A stretch of DNA of 64,000 nucleotides from Stenotrophomonas maltophilia (GTDB lineage: Bacteria > Pseudomonadota > Gammaproteobacteria > Xanthomonadales > Xanthomonadaceae). Positions 36,917 through 46,735 of this stretch are shown in pieces; the stretch's first letter is position 1, and every line of letters begins with the position of its first letter. Both the position numbers and the translations under genes were made by a program. Location: positions 1,329,501 through 1,393,500 of the forward strand of contig NZ_CP106759.1 in NCBI RefSeq assembly GCF_025642255.1. Direction: 5' to 3'. The notes beneath the pieces are model-generated. The model saw only the letters and a program-made list of their open reading frames with translations. It did not search any database and was not told the origin of the DNA.

Positions 36917-37794
<878 letters not shown>

Positions 37795-37858
37795 CTCTGG
37801 AAAAAGGGCACCCGGCATGCCGGGCGTTGGCGCCAGTCTAGCAGGATGTAGCGGCCTG

Positions 37859-38413
37859 TCAGCGCCCCCCGCTGCCGGGGCCGGTGATCGGGGGCGGCGC
37901 CAGTTCAGGCCGGGACGCCGGTGCTTCGGGCAGGTCCAGGCTGTAGGTGCAGCCGGCCAGCGTCCGGCCTGGGTGGGAGGCCACCGTTGAGACACTGAGG
38001 ATGATCGACTCGATCTGCGCCTCGCCGGTGGTCGGGTCGGTCACGTCACGGCTGACCAGTTCGCGCCCCGCCATGAACTTGCCGTCCTGGTCGTATCCGG
38101 TCTCCAGCCCGAGCCGCCTGGCCAGTGGCCGGGGGTCGGCCTCATCGAGGATGGCCATGATGCTGGCACCGGCCATTGCGACCCGGTCCGTGCGGGTGCC
38201 GAACACCGTGATGGGCTGCGCCAGCCGGTACTCGCTCAGGAACCGGTTGCCCTGCGGCAGGGGTTGCAGGCCGCTGGCGACCGCTTTCAGCGGGTCGGCC
38301 AGCAGCGGTGCCAGCGCGGCATGGGCGGCCACGTCCTGGCGGCATTCGATCAGTGCCGGCAGGTCCAGCGGAGCGGCGGACGCAGAGGTGGCAAGCAGCA
38401 GGGGCAGGAACAC
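37859..38413 (-). CDS. Secreted protein of unknown function between ybeY and corC
   Basis: 184 residues with a short signal peptide (MFLPLLLATSASAAP). The mature part has two Cys (ECRQ, AGCTYS) that could form a disulfide, and a C terminus rich in Pro and Gly. No known domain recognised. It sits inside the otherwise conserved ybeY-corC pair, 64 bases before corC, so it is likely cotranscribed; the gene is therefore probably lineage-specific. Confidence 0.65.
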   Translation of the reverse strand: MFLPLLLATSASAAPLDLPALIECRQDVAAHAALAPLLADPLKAVASGLQPLPQGNRFLSEYRLAQPITVFGTRTDRVAMAGASIMAILDEADPRPLARRLGLETGYDQDGKFMAGRELVSRDVTDPTTGEAQIESIILSVSTVASHPGRTLAGCTYSLDLPEAPASRPELAPPPITGPGSGGR

Positions 38414-38432
38414 AGCGGCACTCCGTGGTGGC

Positions 38433-38450
38433 GCCGAGCCTGGGCTCGGC
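38433..38450. repeat. Short hairpin GCCGAGCC/GGGCTCGGC
   Basis: Eight-base arms around one T, of the same wording as the 34632 hairpin. Lies between the ybeY stop (38479) and the start of the secreted protein gene (38413), where it may trim or protect the operon message. Confidence 0.5.
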
Positions 38451-38478
38451 TGCCTTCCGGTCAGGGGGGGCGGCGGGC

Positions 38479-38964
38479 TCAGCGCTCGCCGGCGTAGGGG
38501 TCGGCGATGCCGAGCTCGGCCAGGATCTCGCGTTCCAGCTGCTCCATCGCCTCGGCTTCCTTGTCGTCTTCGTGGTCCCAGCCGAGCAGGTGCAGCACGC
38601 CGTGCACGGTGAGGTGCGCATAGTGGGCGTTGAGCGCCTTGCCCTGCTCACCGGCCTCGCGCTCGACCACCGGGGCACAGATCACCAGGTCGCCCAGCAG
38701 CGGGAACTTCACGCCCTTGGGCAGGCCTTCGGGCACTTCGGCCGGGAAGCTGAGCACATTGGTGGCGTAGTCCTTGCCGCGGTAGTGGCGGTTCAGCGAC
38801 TGCCCCTCCTTGGCATCGACCACGCGGATCGCCAGGTCGGCTTCGCGGATCCGCCCCTTCAGGGCCGCGGCAACCCACCTGCGGAAGCTCACCGCGGCCG
38901 GCAGTCCGGCGCGGGGCAGGGCGTAACTGACGGCGACGTCCAGCCGTACGGGACCACGGGTCAT
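38479..38964 (-). CDS. ybeY: Endoribonuclease YbeY
   Basis: 161 residues, metal-dependent RNase of 16S rRNA 3' maturation and ribosome quality control. Zinc site [11 protein letters not shown] gives His121, His125 and His131. Its start overlaps the phoH stop by four bases, the canonical order phoH-ybeY. Confidence 0.95.
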   Translation of the reverse strand: MTRGPVRLDVAVSYALPRAGLPAAVSFRRWVAAALKGRIREADLAIRVVDAKEGQSLNRHYRGKDYATNVLSFPAEVPEGLPKGVKFPLLGDLVICAPVVEREAGEQGKALNAHYAHLTVHGVLHLLGWDHEDDKEAEAMEQLEREILAELGIADPYAGER

Positions 38965-39947
38965 GATGTCGCTCCGGGTTGGATCTGATGCAGGTCGCGG
39001 CGGTCGTAGGCACTGACGATGCGGGCCACCAGCGGATGGCGGACGACGTCGCGCGATTCGAAGAAGGTGAAGCTCACGCCCTCGACATCGCGCAGCACGT
39101 CGATGGCATCGCGCAGGCCCGATTTCAGGTGCTTGGGCAGGTCGGTCTGGGTCAGGTCGCCGGTGACCACGGCGGTGGAGCCGAAGCCCAGCCGGGTCAG
39201 GAACATCTTCATCTGCTCGATGGTGGTGTTCTGCGCCTCGTCCAGGATCACGAACGCATCGTTGAGCGTGCGGCCACGCATGTACGCCAGCGGTGCGATC
39301 TCGATGACGTTCTTCTCCAGCAGCTTGACCACCTTCTCCACGCCCATCATTTCGTACAGGGCGTCGTACAGCGGCCGCAGGTAGGGGTCGACCTTCTGGG
39401 TCAGGTCGCCGGGCAGGAAGCCGAGCTTCTCGCCGGCCTCGACCGCAGGCCGCACCAGGATCAGGCGCTGCACGCGCGACTCGTTCAGCGCTTCCACCGC
39501 GCTGGCCACGGCCAGGAAGGTCTTGCCAGTACCGGCCGGGCCGATGCCGAAGTTGATGTCATGGGTGGCGATCTGGTGCAGGTAGCGGCCCTGGTTGGCG
39601 CCGCGACCGCGCACGGTGCCACGCTTGACCCGGATCGCCACGTCCTGTGCTTCGTACGAGCGTTCGGCGATCTGCTCCACGTTGGCCTGGGCCAGGCGCA
39701 GGTGGATGGCGTGGTTGTCGAAGGTGGTCTCGCCGGCTTCGGCGTACAGGGCCTCGATCAGCTTCTGCGCTTCCACGCTGGCTTCCTTCGGTCCACTGAT
39801 ACGGAACACGAAGCCGCGATTGGCGATCTCCACGCCGAGTTTCAGTTCGATCTGTCGCAAATGGCCGTCGAACGGGCCGCACAGGTTGGCCAGGCGCGCG
39901 TTGTCTTCCGGCGACAGGGTGAAGTCTCGATGCTCGATGTTTTTCAT
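38961..39947 (-). CDS. phoH: PhoH/YbeZ-family ATPase
   Basis: 328 residues from ATG 39947 ([16 protein letters not shown]). A KH-like N-terminal part precedes the ATPase core with Walker A GPAGTGKT and Walker [18 protein letters not shown] is the family sensor loop. It works with YbeY in RNA processing. The long plus-strand frame through this gene (in phase with vgrG) is a shadow. Upstream, instead of miaB, lies an 8-kb island. Confidence 0.93.
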   Translation of the reverse strand: MKNIEHRDFTLSPEDNARLANLCGPFDGHLRQIELKLGVEIANRGFVFRISGPKEASVEAQKLIEALYAEAGETTFDNHAIHLRLAQANVEQIAERSYEAQDVAIRVKRGTVRGRGANQGRYLHQIATHDINFGIGPAGTGKTFLAVASAVEALNESRVQRLILVRPAVEAGEKLGFLPGDLTQKVDPYLRPLYDALYEMMGVEKVVKLLEKNVIEIAPLAYMRGRTLNDAFVILDEAQNTTIEQMKMFLTRLGFGSTAVVTGDLTQTDLPKHLKSGLRDAIDVLRDVEGVSFTFFESRDVVRHPLVARIVSAYDRRDLHQIQPGATS

Positions 39948-40047
39948 TGCTGGAGGTGGGGCGGAAGCCTTCCACCACAGTGTCTTCAAGGGGAAACAAG
40001 GGTAGCGCGCGGGGGCGCACACGGCCAGTACGGGGGCTGCGACGCGG

Positions 40048-40150
40048 TTTTCCACACGGGGTGTGGATCGGGCCTGCGGGAACCTGTGGATAGACGTTCG
40101 CAATGCTTGTGCCACAAGCTTCCTGCGCCGGTGGTGAAAAAAGCGTCACG
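40048..40150. repeat. Left border repeat of the effector island, DnaA-box-like
   Basis: Contains TTTTCCACA (40048-40056, fits TTWTNCACA), GTGTGGATC and AACCTGTGGATAG (40081-40093), then CGCA, CTGCG and GTGGTGAAAA. The same words recur in the same order at 48383-48486. In both copies TTTTCCACA and AACCTGTGGATAG start exactly 33 bases apart; bases between the shared words have drifted. It lies just upstream of phoH, so it may also be the promoter region of that gene. Confidence 0.6.
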
Positions 40151-40244
40151 GCCGGGTGGGGAACGGAAACCGGAAGCAGCGGTGGCCACGGGAAGGTTCA
40201 CAGGCATTGAGCGTCGGGGCGGAGCGCCCGGCCAGGGAGAGGTC

Positions 40245-43200
40245 ATGGATGTTTCACATACGGCAGCTGCGCACGCGCCGCTGGCGGGGCTCGGGTCGAA
40301 CGGGCAACTGCATCGGCTGCAGGCTGAGGGCCTGCCTCCCTTGTTCGTCGAACAGTGGTGGGGCCACGAAAGCCTGGTCAACGGTTTCGATTACTGGGTA
40401 GATGCCGTGCACCCGGATGCGGGCCTGTCATGCGCAGACTGGCCGGGACTGAGCGCCGCGCTGGTCACCTGCCTCGATGATGGCCAGGACCACCATCGCT
40501 GCGGCTACATCGCCGCCGCTCACCTCCTTGGCGCAGACGGCGGTCTGGCGCGCTATCGGCTGCATCTCGTGCCATGGACGTGGTTCCTGCGGCATGCGCG
40601 GCGCAGCCGTGTCCATCAGCAGCGGACCGTGCGGGACATCGTCGAGGACGTGTTCGGCACGCACAGCGGACTGGCCCGCTGGCGCTGGAGCGACGATGCC
40701 CTGGCCGCTCTGGCCGCCGCACCCGTGCGCGACTGCTGCATCCAGTATCGGGAGCCGGACCTTGAGTTTGTTCAGCGGCTGTTGGCCGATGAAGGCATTG
40801 CGGGCACGTTCGAGAGCGACAGTAGCGGCGGATTGACGCTCGTGCTGTTCGCCGACAGCAGCGTGCAACCTGAGAATCCACAATCGGCCCGAGACGGCGG
40901 TATCCGTTTCCACCGTGACGACGCCACCGAGCGCGCAGATGCCCTGCAGCAGCTGGGCAGGTGGCGTCGGCTGGGCAGCAGCCGGCTCTCGCTTGTCACC
41001 GACGATGGCCCTGCGGCCACCGTCCGACATGTGCAGATGCCACTGCAGGAAGCCGGGCACAGCCCGCGCGAGGTCTATGAGCCGGTGGGCACCCACGTCC
41101 TGGCTGGCGCCGATGAGGGGTATCGTCGCGTGCGGCGAGCAGCTGAAGCACACGAGGCCGGCAGTGCAGGCTGGCTGGCGGCAGGCAGCGTACGCAGCCT
41201 GCAGGTCGGTCGCTTCATCCGCGTTCTGGCCGCGGGCGCTGGTTCGACGCCGAGCCTGCTGCCGACCGAACTACTGCATTACGGGTGCAATCCGCCGCCG
41301 ATCACGCAGGGGGCGGAGCAACCACGCGCTGCGGCACCGGCCCGCTGGCTTGAGGCCGGTTCAGCCATACCCGGCGTGGCGCTGGAGACAACCGCGCCCC
41401 TGGGTTATGCCAATCGCTTCCGCGCCGTCGATCGGAATCGACCGTGGCGGCCCGTGCTGGCCGACGGCACCGGCGAACGCATCCACCCGCGGCCGCTCGC
41501 GCCAGGCCATCAGACCGCTACGGTGATCGCCGGCGATGGCCGTGATGATGCCGCTCTGTACGCCGATCACCTGGGCCGGGTACGGGTACGTCTGCATCTA
41601 CAGGACGCCACAGATGCCGGTACGACCTGTTGGCTGCGGGTCGCGCAGCGCTACGCTGGACCGGGCGTCGGTGCACAGTTCCTGCCGCGTGTCGGCCAGG
41701 AGGTGGTGATCGGCTTTCTGGACGGGAACATCGATCAGCCCTTGGTGCTGGGCGCGCTGTACAACGGTCGTGGCGAGGCGGGCGTTGCGCGCACCCCGGC
41801 CGGAGCAGCGGCCGCAGACGAAAGCGGCGGCCTGTTCGGGCATGCCACCGACTCCCGCCCGAGCGCACAGGGCAATGCGGCCGGCGGCCATGCGCCTGTC
41901 TGGCACGCGATGGCACCGGGGCAGGACCAGCACCGGCATGCCGGGGCGGTATGGGGCATCCAGTCACGGGAATGGTCCGGAACGGGTTACAACCGGCTGG
42001 CCTTCGATGATTCCGACGCACAGCTGCGCGTGCAGCTGGCCAGCAGCCACGCCAGCAGCGAGCTGAATCTTGGTCATCTGCTGCACATGGCTGACAACCA
42101 TCGTGGTTCCCTGCGCGGAGAAGGCGCGGAACTGCGCACTGACGCGTGGGGCGCGCTGCGTGCCGAACGGGGCGTCTGGTTGACCGCGCGTGGCCACGCT
42201 GCGCTGTCACCCGCAGGCGAAGTGGCTGCGGCCGGCGCGCTGCTGCAGCAGGCCGCCCTCCTGGCCGCGTCCAGCCATGGCGCGGCTACGATGCACGGCA
42301 CGGCTGGCTTGGACAGCCACGCAGTACGGGAGGACAGCACCGGCGTGGCAGGTCTGCAACGGGTTGCGCGGGCCAGTGTGAACGGACTTTCCTATGCGCA
42401 GGCCAGCGCCGATGAGGAGGGCCGCCCCGCGCCCGGCGATGTTCCGCATACCGGCCAGCCAACGCTGGGCCTGCATGGGCAGGCCGGTCTGATGATGGTG
42501 GCCGGGCAGGCACTGCACTGGGGCGGTGCCCGGAGTGTGGCACTGTCCAGTGGCGGGCACACCGATGCCAACGTGGCCGGCGGTGCGCGCCTGCACGCGG
42601 CGCAGGCGGTGGGCATGCTGGCGGCCAGTGGCCGCAGCTTTGCCGGTGATGCGGCATTGACCATCGTCGCTGGGCAGGAGGTACTGGACATCCGGGCCCA
42701 GTCCGAAACGATCCACCTGCAGGCGCGCAGCACCGTGCGTGCAGCGAGCGGGCAAGGGGCTGTGGAGCTTGCCGCACCGCGCACCCTGCACATCGCCACC
42801 GCCGGTGGCGCCAGCATTACGCTGGAAGATGGCAACCTGGTGCTGGTCTGCCCCGGCACGGTGACCGTGCAGGCCGGGCAGCGCACCTTCGTCGGCCCGG
42901 CGCAGCTGGCCCGTCCCCTGCCGGACATGCCGTCCAGCGCGCTGGACGGGCAGGTTCCGAAGCTTGCTTTCAGGCTGCAGGACATCCCGGGCCCACAGGG
43001 TGTGCCGCTGGGCGGGCAGCCCTGGAGGATCGTGCGCACGCACCGCGCCCTGGACGATGAGCAGCGTGACAGCGCCCTGCTGCCGGAACGCTGGGCCGAG
43101 ACCCTGGCCGAAGGTGAGGCCGACGCACAGGGCGATGTCAGCCTGGACGATGCGCTGTGCGCGAGGATCTGGAGTGACGCAGGCCGCCATCCCGGCTGCC

Positions 43201-43424
43201 TGTTCCTGGTACACGGAATCGACGTGATCCCGCTGCAGCGGCCCCGGCCATACAGCAGCTCCCCGGGGGTGCGGGCAACCCTGGACACGCTGGAGGCGAT
43301 CAACTATGGCAAGAGTCTGGCCGATCTGCCTGACGATGCCGCACTGCATGCCTACCGGCAGCGCGCCGAGTACGAGTTCCAGTCCCACATCGACGCCAGC
43401 CCGGCCCGGCGCAAGGAGATCTGA
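40245..43424 (+). CDS. vgrG: Type VI secretion spike protein VgrG (TssI) with C-terminal extension
   Basis: 1059 residues from ATG 40245, with AGGGAGAG just upstream; the longer open frame to 38979 is antisense to phoH. Residues 1-330 are the gp27-like base, 443-508 the gp5-like OB fold (LGRVRVRLHLQD, VGQEVVIGFLDG, PLVLGALYNG), about 610-880 the DUF2345 beta-prism (SITLEDGNLVLVCPGTVTVQ). The last 170 residues (from about 890) are extra, without a motif I know, and end ASPARRKEI. VgrG tips the type VI needle and carries effectors. No DUF4123 or other adaptor gene is near, so the extension probably binds the next gene's product. Confidence 0.92.
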   Translation: MDVSHTAAAHAPLAGLGSNGQLHRLQAEGLPPLFVEQWWGHESLVNGFDYWVDAVHPDAGLSCADWPGLSAALVTCLDDGQDHHRCGYIAAAHLLGADGGLARYRLHLVPWTWFLRHARRSRVHQQRTVRDIVEDVFGTHSGLARWRWSDDALAALAAAPVRDCCIQYREPDLEFVQRLLADEGIAGTFESDSSGGLTLVLFADSSVQPENPQSARDGGIRFHRDDATERADALQQLGRWRRLGSSRLSLVTDDGPAATVRHVQMPLQEAGHSPREVYEPVGTHVLAGADEGYRRVRRAAEAHEAGSAGWLAAGSVRSLQVGRFIRVLAAGAGSTPSLLPTELLHYGCNPPPITQGAEQPRAAAPARWLEAGSAIPGVALETTAPLGYANRFRAVDRNRPWRPVLADGTGERIHPRPLAPGHQTATVIAGDGRDDAALYADHLGRVRVRLHLQDATDAGTTCWLRVAQRYAGPGVGAQFLPRVGQEVVIGFLDGNIDQPLVLGALYNGRGEAGVARTPAGAAAADESGGLFGHATDSRPSAQGNAAGGHAPVWHAMAPGQDQHRHAGAVWGIQSREWSGTGYNRLAFDDSDAQLRVQLASSHASSELNLGHLLHMADNHRGSLRGEGAELRTDAWGALRAERGVWLTARGHAALSPAGEVAAAGALLQQAALLAASSHGAATMHGTAGLDSHAVREDSTGVAGLQRVARASVNGLSYAQASADEEGRPAPGDVPHTGQPTLGLHGQAGLMMVAGQALHWGGARSVALSSGGHTDANVAGGARLHAAQAVGMLAASGRSFAGDAALTIVAGQEVLDIRAQSETIHLQARSTVRAASGQGAVELAAPRTLHIATAGGASITLEDGNLVLVCPGTVTVQAGQRTFVGPAQLARPLPDMPSSALDGQVPKLAFRLQDIPGPQGVPLGGQPWRIVRTHRALDDEQRDSALLPERWAETLAEGEADAQGDVSLDDALCARIWSDAGRHPGCLFLVHGIDVIPLQRPRPYSSSPGVRATLDTLEAINYGKSLADLPDDAALHAYRQRAEYEFQSHIDASPARRKEI

Positions 43425-43426
43425 TC

Positions 43427-46400
43427 ATGGCAGACGCCAACGCATGGGGCAGGGTCGAGCGCGCCTCCCTCATCTGCAGGGATGGCCAGAAAGGCACGAC
43501 CAGCGGCGACTACTACGCACCACCGGACCGTCAGTTCGCGCCGGTGCGGCACGGGAACCGCGTCGACGCGTTCACCGACGGGCGCTCGGCCATGAAGGCG
43601 ATGGCCGATGCCATCCGCGGCGCGCAGAAATTCATCTTCATCGCCGACTGGCAGATGAACTTCGATACCGAGATGGAGGCGCGCGGTGACGCGCACTCCG
43701 CGCGGCTGAGCGAGCTGCTGTTCGACGCTATCAACCAGCGCGGCGTGGATGTGCGGGTACTGCTCTACGACAGCGTGGAGGCGGCCGCCTACACCCACGA
43801 GAACGAGGTGCGCACGGCGCTGTACAAGATGCAGGATGACAAGACGCCCGGGCAGGTGCAGGTGGGCCTGCACAACCCGGCAACCGGCCGCACCGATGCC
43901 TTCAACATCGCCTTCTCGCACCACCAGAAGATCCTGGTGGTAGACGGACGCATCGGCTTCGTCGGAGGACTCGACGTCGCCCATGGCCGTTGGGACGACG
44001 GCAACTTCGACGTGGTCTGCGACCCGACGCTGCACGTGATCAATGACCATTACAACAACTGCCTGAGCAAGTATCGGAGCATGACGGATGATGAGACGGA
44101 GCTCACGCTGGACAAGCCCGATACCAGCCCGGATGCGGCAGGCCGCGTTCGTCCCGGCTTCGCACAGGCGTATGTGCCCGGCATGGCCATCGCACTGGAC
44201 CAGATGAAGGCGCAGTGGGATGCCGGTGCCGCATTGGCCGAACTGCAGGACTATGCAGACAAGCTGGGCGTACCCGACGCGCTTGAGCGCGAAGGCATCC
44301 GCAAGCTCGCCGAGATGGTCATTCCGGGAATGGAACAAGCTGTCTGGGTACAGCGTTCGGTCGCCAAGACCTTCCTGGCCATTCAAGGGTGGTTGGCCGA
44401 GGTCGAAAAGGAGTACGCCGACGTCATCGCCGCTTCCAACCGAACCGCTGACGAGGCGGTGAAGCTGAACATCGGCGAGGCTGCTGCCGCCGCAGGACGC
44501 GCACTGGAAGGCTTTACGAAGATCCAGGCGAAGAAGTTCGGCGAGTGGGTCGACGAGCGCAAGGCCACGATCAAGGACGCCATTCTGGGCCCGATCATGA
44601 CAGCCACCACCGTCGTGGGGTACATGCGTGATCCCGACTCGCTGGTCACGGACGCCATAACCAAGTATGACGAGATCGAGAGCAAGTTCAACAAGGCCAA
44701 ACAGGCATGGGAATCGCTGGTGCAGTGGATCAATACACCAGTTGATCGCACCCAGCGGCTGCTCGACAGTGGCCGCCAGCCTCGCATGCCCTGGCAGGAC
44801 GTGCACGCGCAGATCGCGGGCCCGGCCGTGTTCGATATCTGCAGCAACTTCATGCACCGCTGGAATGCCATGGTCTGGCAGAACCAGCGTGGCGACCGGA
44901 CCATCGGCTCGCTGCTGCGCAAGGGTCTGAATACTGGCCTTCGCAAGACCAATGAATGGCTCGACACAGCGCTGCCCGAGCAGACCACCCTGGCGCGTGG
45001 CATGGAACTGACGCCATTGAGCGATCAGTGGCTGCAGTCCATGGGGGGCATGCAGGCGGTGTTCGGTGACCTGACGGTGCCCGGCACGGCGGGAAAGATC
45101 AGCGTGCAGATCGTGCGTTCCTCGGGCACCGCCCTGCATGCGCTGGAGAAGAAGGGGTGCAGGGAACTCGGCCTGAACCTGGACGACGCCAGCTGCCTGC
45201 AGCCGTACTGGGAGCGTGAGCAGCCGATGCACTCCATTCTCGACGCAATGGTCAACTGCATCGCATCGGCCAGTGCCTACATCTATCTGGAAACGCAGTT
45301 CCTCATTTCCGACTGTGGCTGGTCCGACGCGGATCCGGGCAGCGTGGTGGAAACCGCAGTGAAGGGCGGGGAGCGGCGGGACGCGACGGATGCCGAGAAG
45401 GCGAAGCTTGGTCACGTGGGGCGTGGCGTGGGCATGAGCGGCCCGGTAGGCAGGGCCGACATCGTGCAGGATGTGGTGGAACGCAGGCAGGGAGTGAAGT
45501 CGGCGGCCAGCAACCCGCTGGTGGCCGCCCTCGCCGCGCGCATCCGCCGCGCGATCCTGGCCCGGCAGGGCTTCCATGTATACATCACCCTGCCGGTGCA
45601 CCCGGAGGGCAGCCTGGCGGACGGTGCCGTGGTGAAGCAGCAGTACTGGGTGCAGCAGACCCTGCTGCGTGGTGACGACAGCCTGATCCGGCGCATCTGC
45701 CGATCATTGATCGCACGTGACAAGGACATCCGCGAGGCCAGCGTGGAGGAGGCCGACCTGCAGGCCGAGGTCAAGGCCGGGCGCTGGAAGGAATACCTGT
45801 CGGTGATGAATCTGCGCAGCTACGGCGTGCTGGCCGAAACGCGCAGAAGCGATCATCCGCCGCCGCACACGATCGGCTCCGAGCATGGCCCCTCCCTGTA
45901 TGTGGTAACTGAGCAGTGCTATGTGCATTCCAAGCTGCTGATCGTTGATGACGCGGTGGCGATCATCGGCAGCGCGAACTGCAATGACCGCAGTCTGCTG
46001 GGGACGGGTGATACCGAGATCGCCGCGGTGATCGTTGATGGCGAGGCGAAGCGGATGGATCTGGGCAACGGCGTGCAGGTAATAACCCGAACATTTGCGC
46101 GGGAGCTGCGGTTGAAGCTGTGGAGGAAGTTTCTGGGGCAGGAGATTCAAAAGCTGCCGGAGAAGGAGAACAAGCCATACTCGGCAGTGGAAGCGGCGCA
46201 GACGTATCTGCCTTGGTTCAACAAGAACGTGCCAACCCTGACGGTGGACAGGCCAGCAAGTGCCGAGACGTGGAGAAGCATCAGGAATCTTGCCGATTCA
46301 AATTCCGCCGCTTATCAGCGTGTCTTCACCAATGTCCCCCGCGACTCGTTCCCTCGCTACGACTCCGTGCTTCATGGATTTCCCGCCGCAGGCTTGAATG

Positions 46401-46735
46401 ACAAGGGTCACGTCAAACGCATGTTGCATGCGCAACCACCTGACCTGCAGCCAGATTTCATGGAGGAGCCTAGTGTCGTTAGCGACTATGTGACCAGTGT
46501 AGTAGGTCGGCACGATGTGCGTAGGGCGACAGACTTTCTTCGGGGCGAGCCAGGACGCCCACGGATCAAAGGCTTCTGGGTCACCATGCCGCTGCTTTGG
46601 GGGAGCAACATGGACGATCCGGTTGCCACGATGCCGAGCGAGATCATTGCAGCCGTGCCTGTTGAGGGAGGCAGTTCAAGTGAATTGGCATATTCGATTC
46701 GACATGCTGCATTGAATCAAGGAGAGAAGGTGTGA
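43427..46735 (+). CDS. Phospholipase D-family type VI effector (Tle5-like)
   Basis: 1102 residues. Two complete HKD motifs: HHQKILVVD (His166, Lys168, Asp173) and VHSKLLIVDD (His834, Lys836, Asp841), each followed by the usual IGFVGGLDV or IIGSANCNDRS. The two halves are separated by about 650 residues, much of it helical and charged. No signal peptide, as expected for needle-borne toxins. Tle5 enzymes cut phospholipid head groups in the target periplasm or act on host membranes. It starts two bases after the vgrG stop and overlaps the next gene by four bases, a tight VgrG-effector-immunity unit. Base composition falls toward A/T in its last third. Confidence 0.88.
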   Translation: MADANAWGRVERASLICRDGQKGTTSGDYYAPPDRQFAPVRHGNRVDAFTDGRSAMKAMADAIRGAQKFIFIADWQMNFDTEMEARGDAHSARLSELLFDAINQRGVDVRVLLYDSVEAAAYTHENEVRTALYKMQDDKTPGQVQVGLHNPATGRTDAFNIAFSHHQKILVVDGRIGFVGGLDVAHGRWDDGNFDVVCDPTLHVINDHYNNCLSKYRSMTDDETELTLDKPDTSPDAAGRVRPGFAQAYVPGMAIALDQMKAQWDAGAALAELQDYADKLGVPDALEREGIRKLAEMVIPGMEQAVWVQRSVAKTFLAIQGWLAEVEKEYADVIAASNRTADEAVKLNIGEAAAAAGRALEGFTKIQAKKFGEWVDERKATIKDAILGPIMTATTVVGYMRDPDSLVTDAITKYDEIESKFNKAKQAWESLVQWINTPVDRTQRLLDSGRQPRMPWQDVHAQIAGPAVFDICSNFMHRWNAMVWQNQRGDRTIGSLLRKGLNTGLRKTNEWLDTALPEQTTLARGMELTPLSDQWLQSMGGMQAVFGDLTVPGTAGKISVQIVRSSGTALHALEKKGCRELGLNLDDASCLQPYWEREQPMHSILDAMVNCIASASAYIYLETQFLISDCGWSDADPGSVVETAVKGGERRDATDAEKAKLGHVGRGVGMSGPVGRADIVQDVVERRQGVKSAASNPLVAALAARIRRAILARQGFHVYITLPVHPEGSLADGAVVKQQYWVQQTLLRGDDSLIRRICRSLIARDKDIREASVEEADLQAEVKAGRWKEYLSVMNLRSYGVLAETRRSDHPPPHTIGSEHGPSLYVVTEQCYVHSKLLIVDDAVAIIGSANCNDRSLLGTGDTEIAAVIVDGEAKRMDLGNGVQVITRTFARELRLKLWRKFLGQEIQKLPEKENKPYSAVEAAQTYLPWFNKNVPTLTVDRPASAETWRSIRNLADSNSAAYQRVFTNVPRDSFPRYDSVLHGFPAAGLNDKGHVKRMLHAQPPDLQPDFMEEPSVVSDYVTSVVGRHDVRRATDFLRGEPGRPRIKGFWVTMPLLWGSNMDDPVATMPSEIIAAVPVEGGSSSELAYSIRHAALNQGEKV

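Noticed and set aside
40048..40093. Chromosomal origin suggested by DnaA-like boxes
   Set aside because: No dnaA, dnaN, recF, gyrB or AT-rich unwinding region; the boxes are few and recur at the right border.
38979..40244. In-frame upstream extension of vgrG to a 1481-residue protein
   Set aside because: It runs antisense over phoH and the strong AGGGAGAG-ATG at 40245 gives a normal VgrG start.
43352..45601. 749-residue minus-strand open frame
   Set aside because: Antisense to the phospholipase gene, which has two full HKD motifs.
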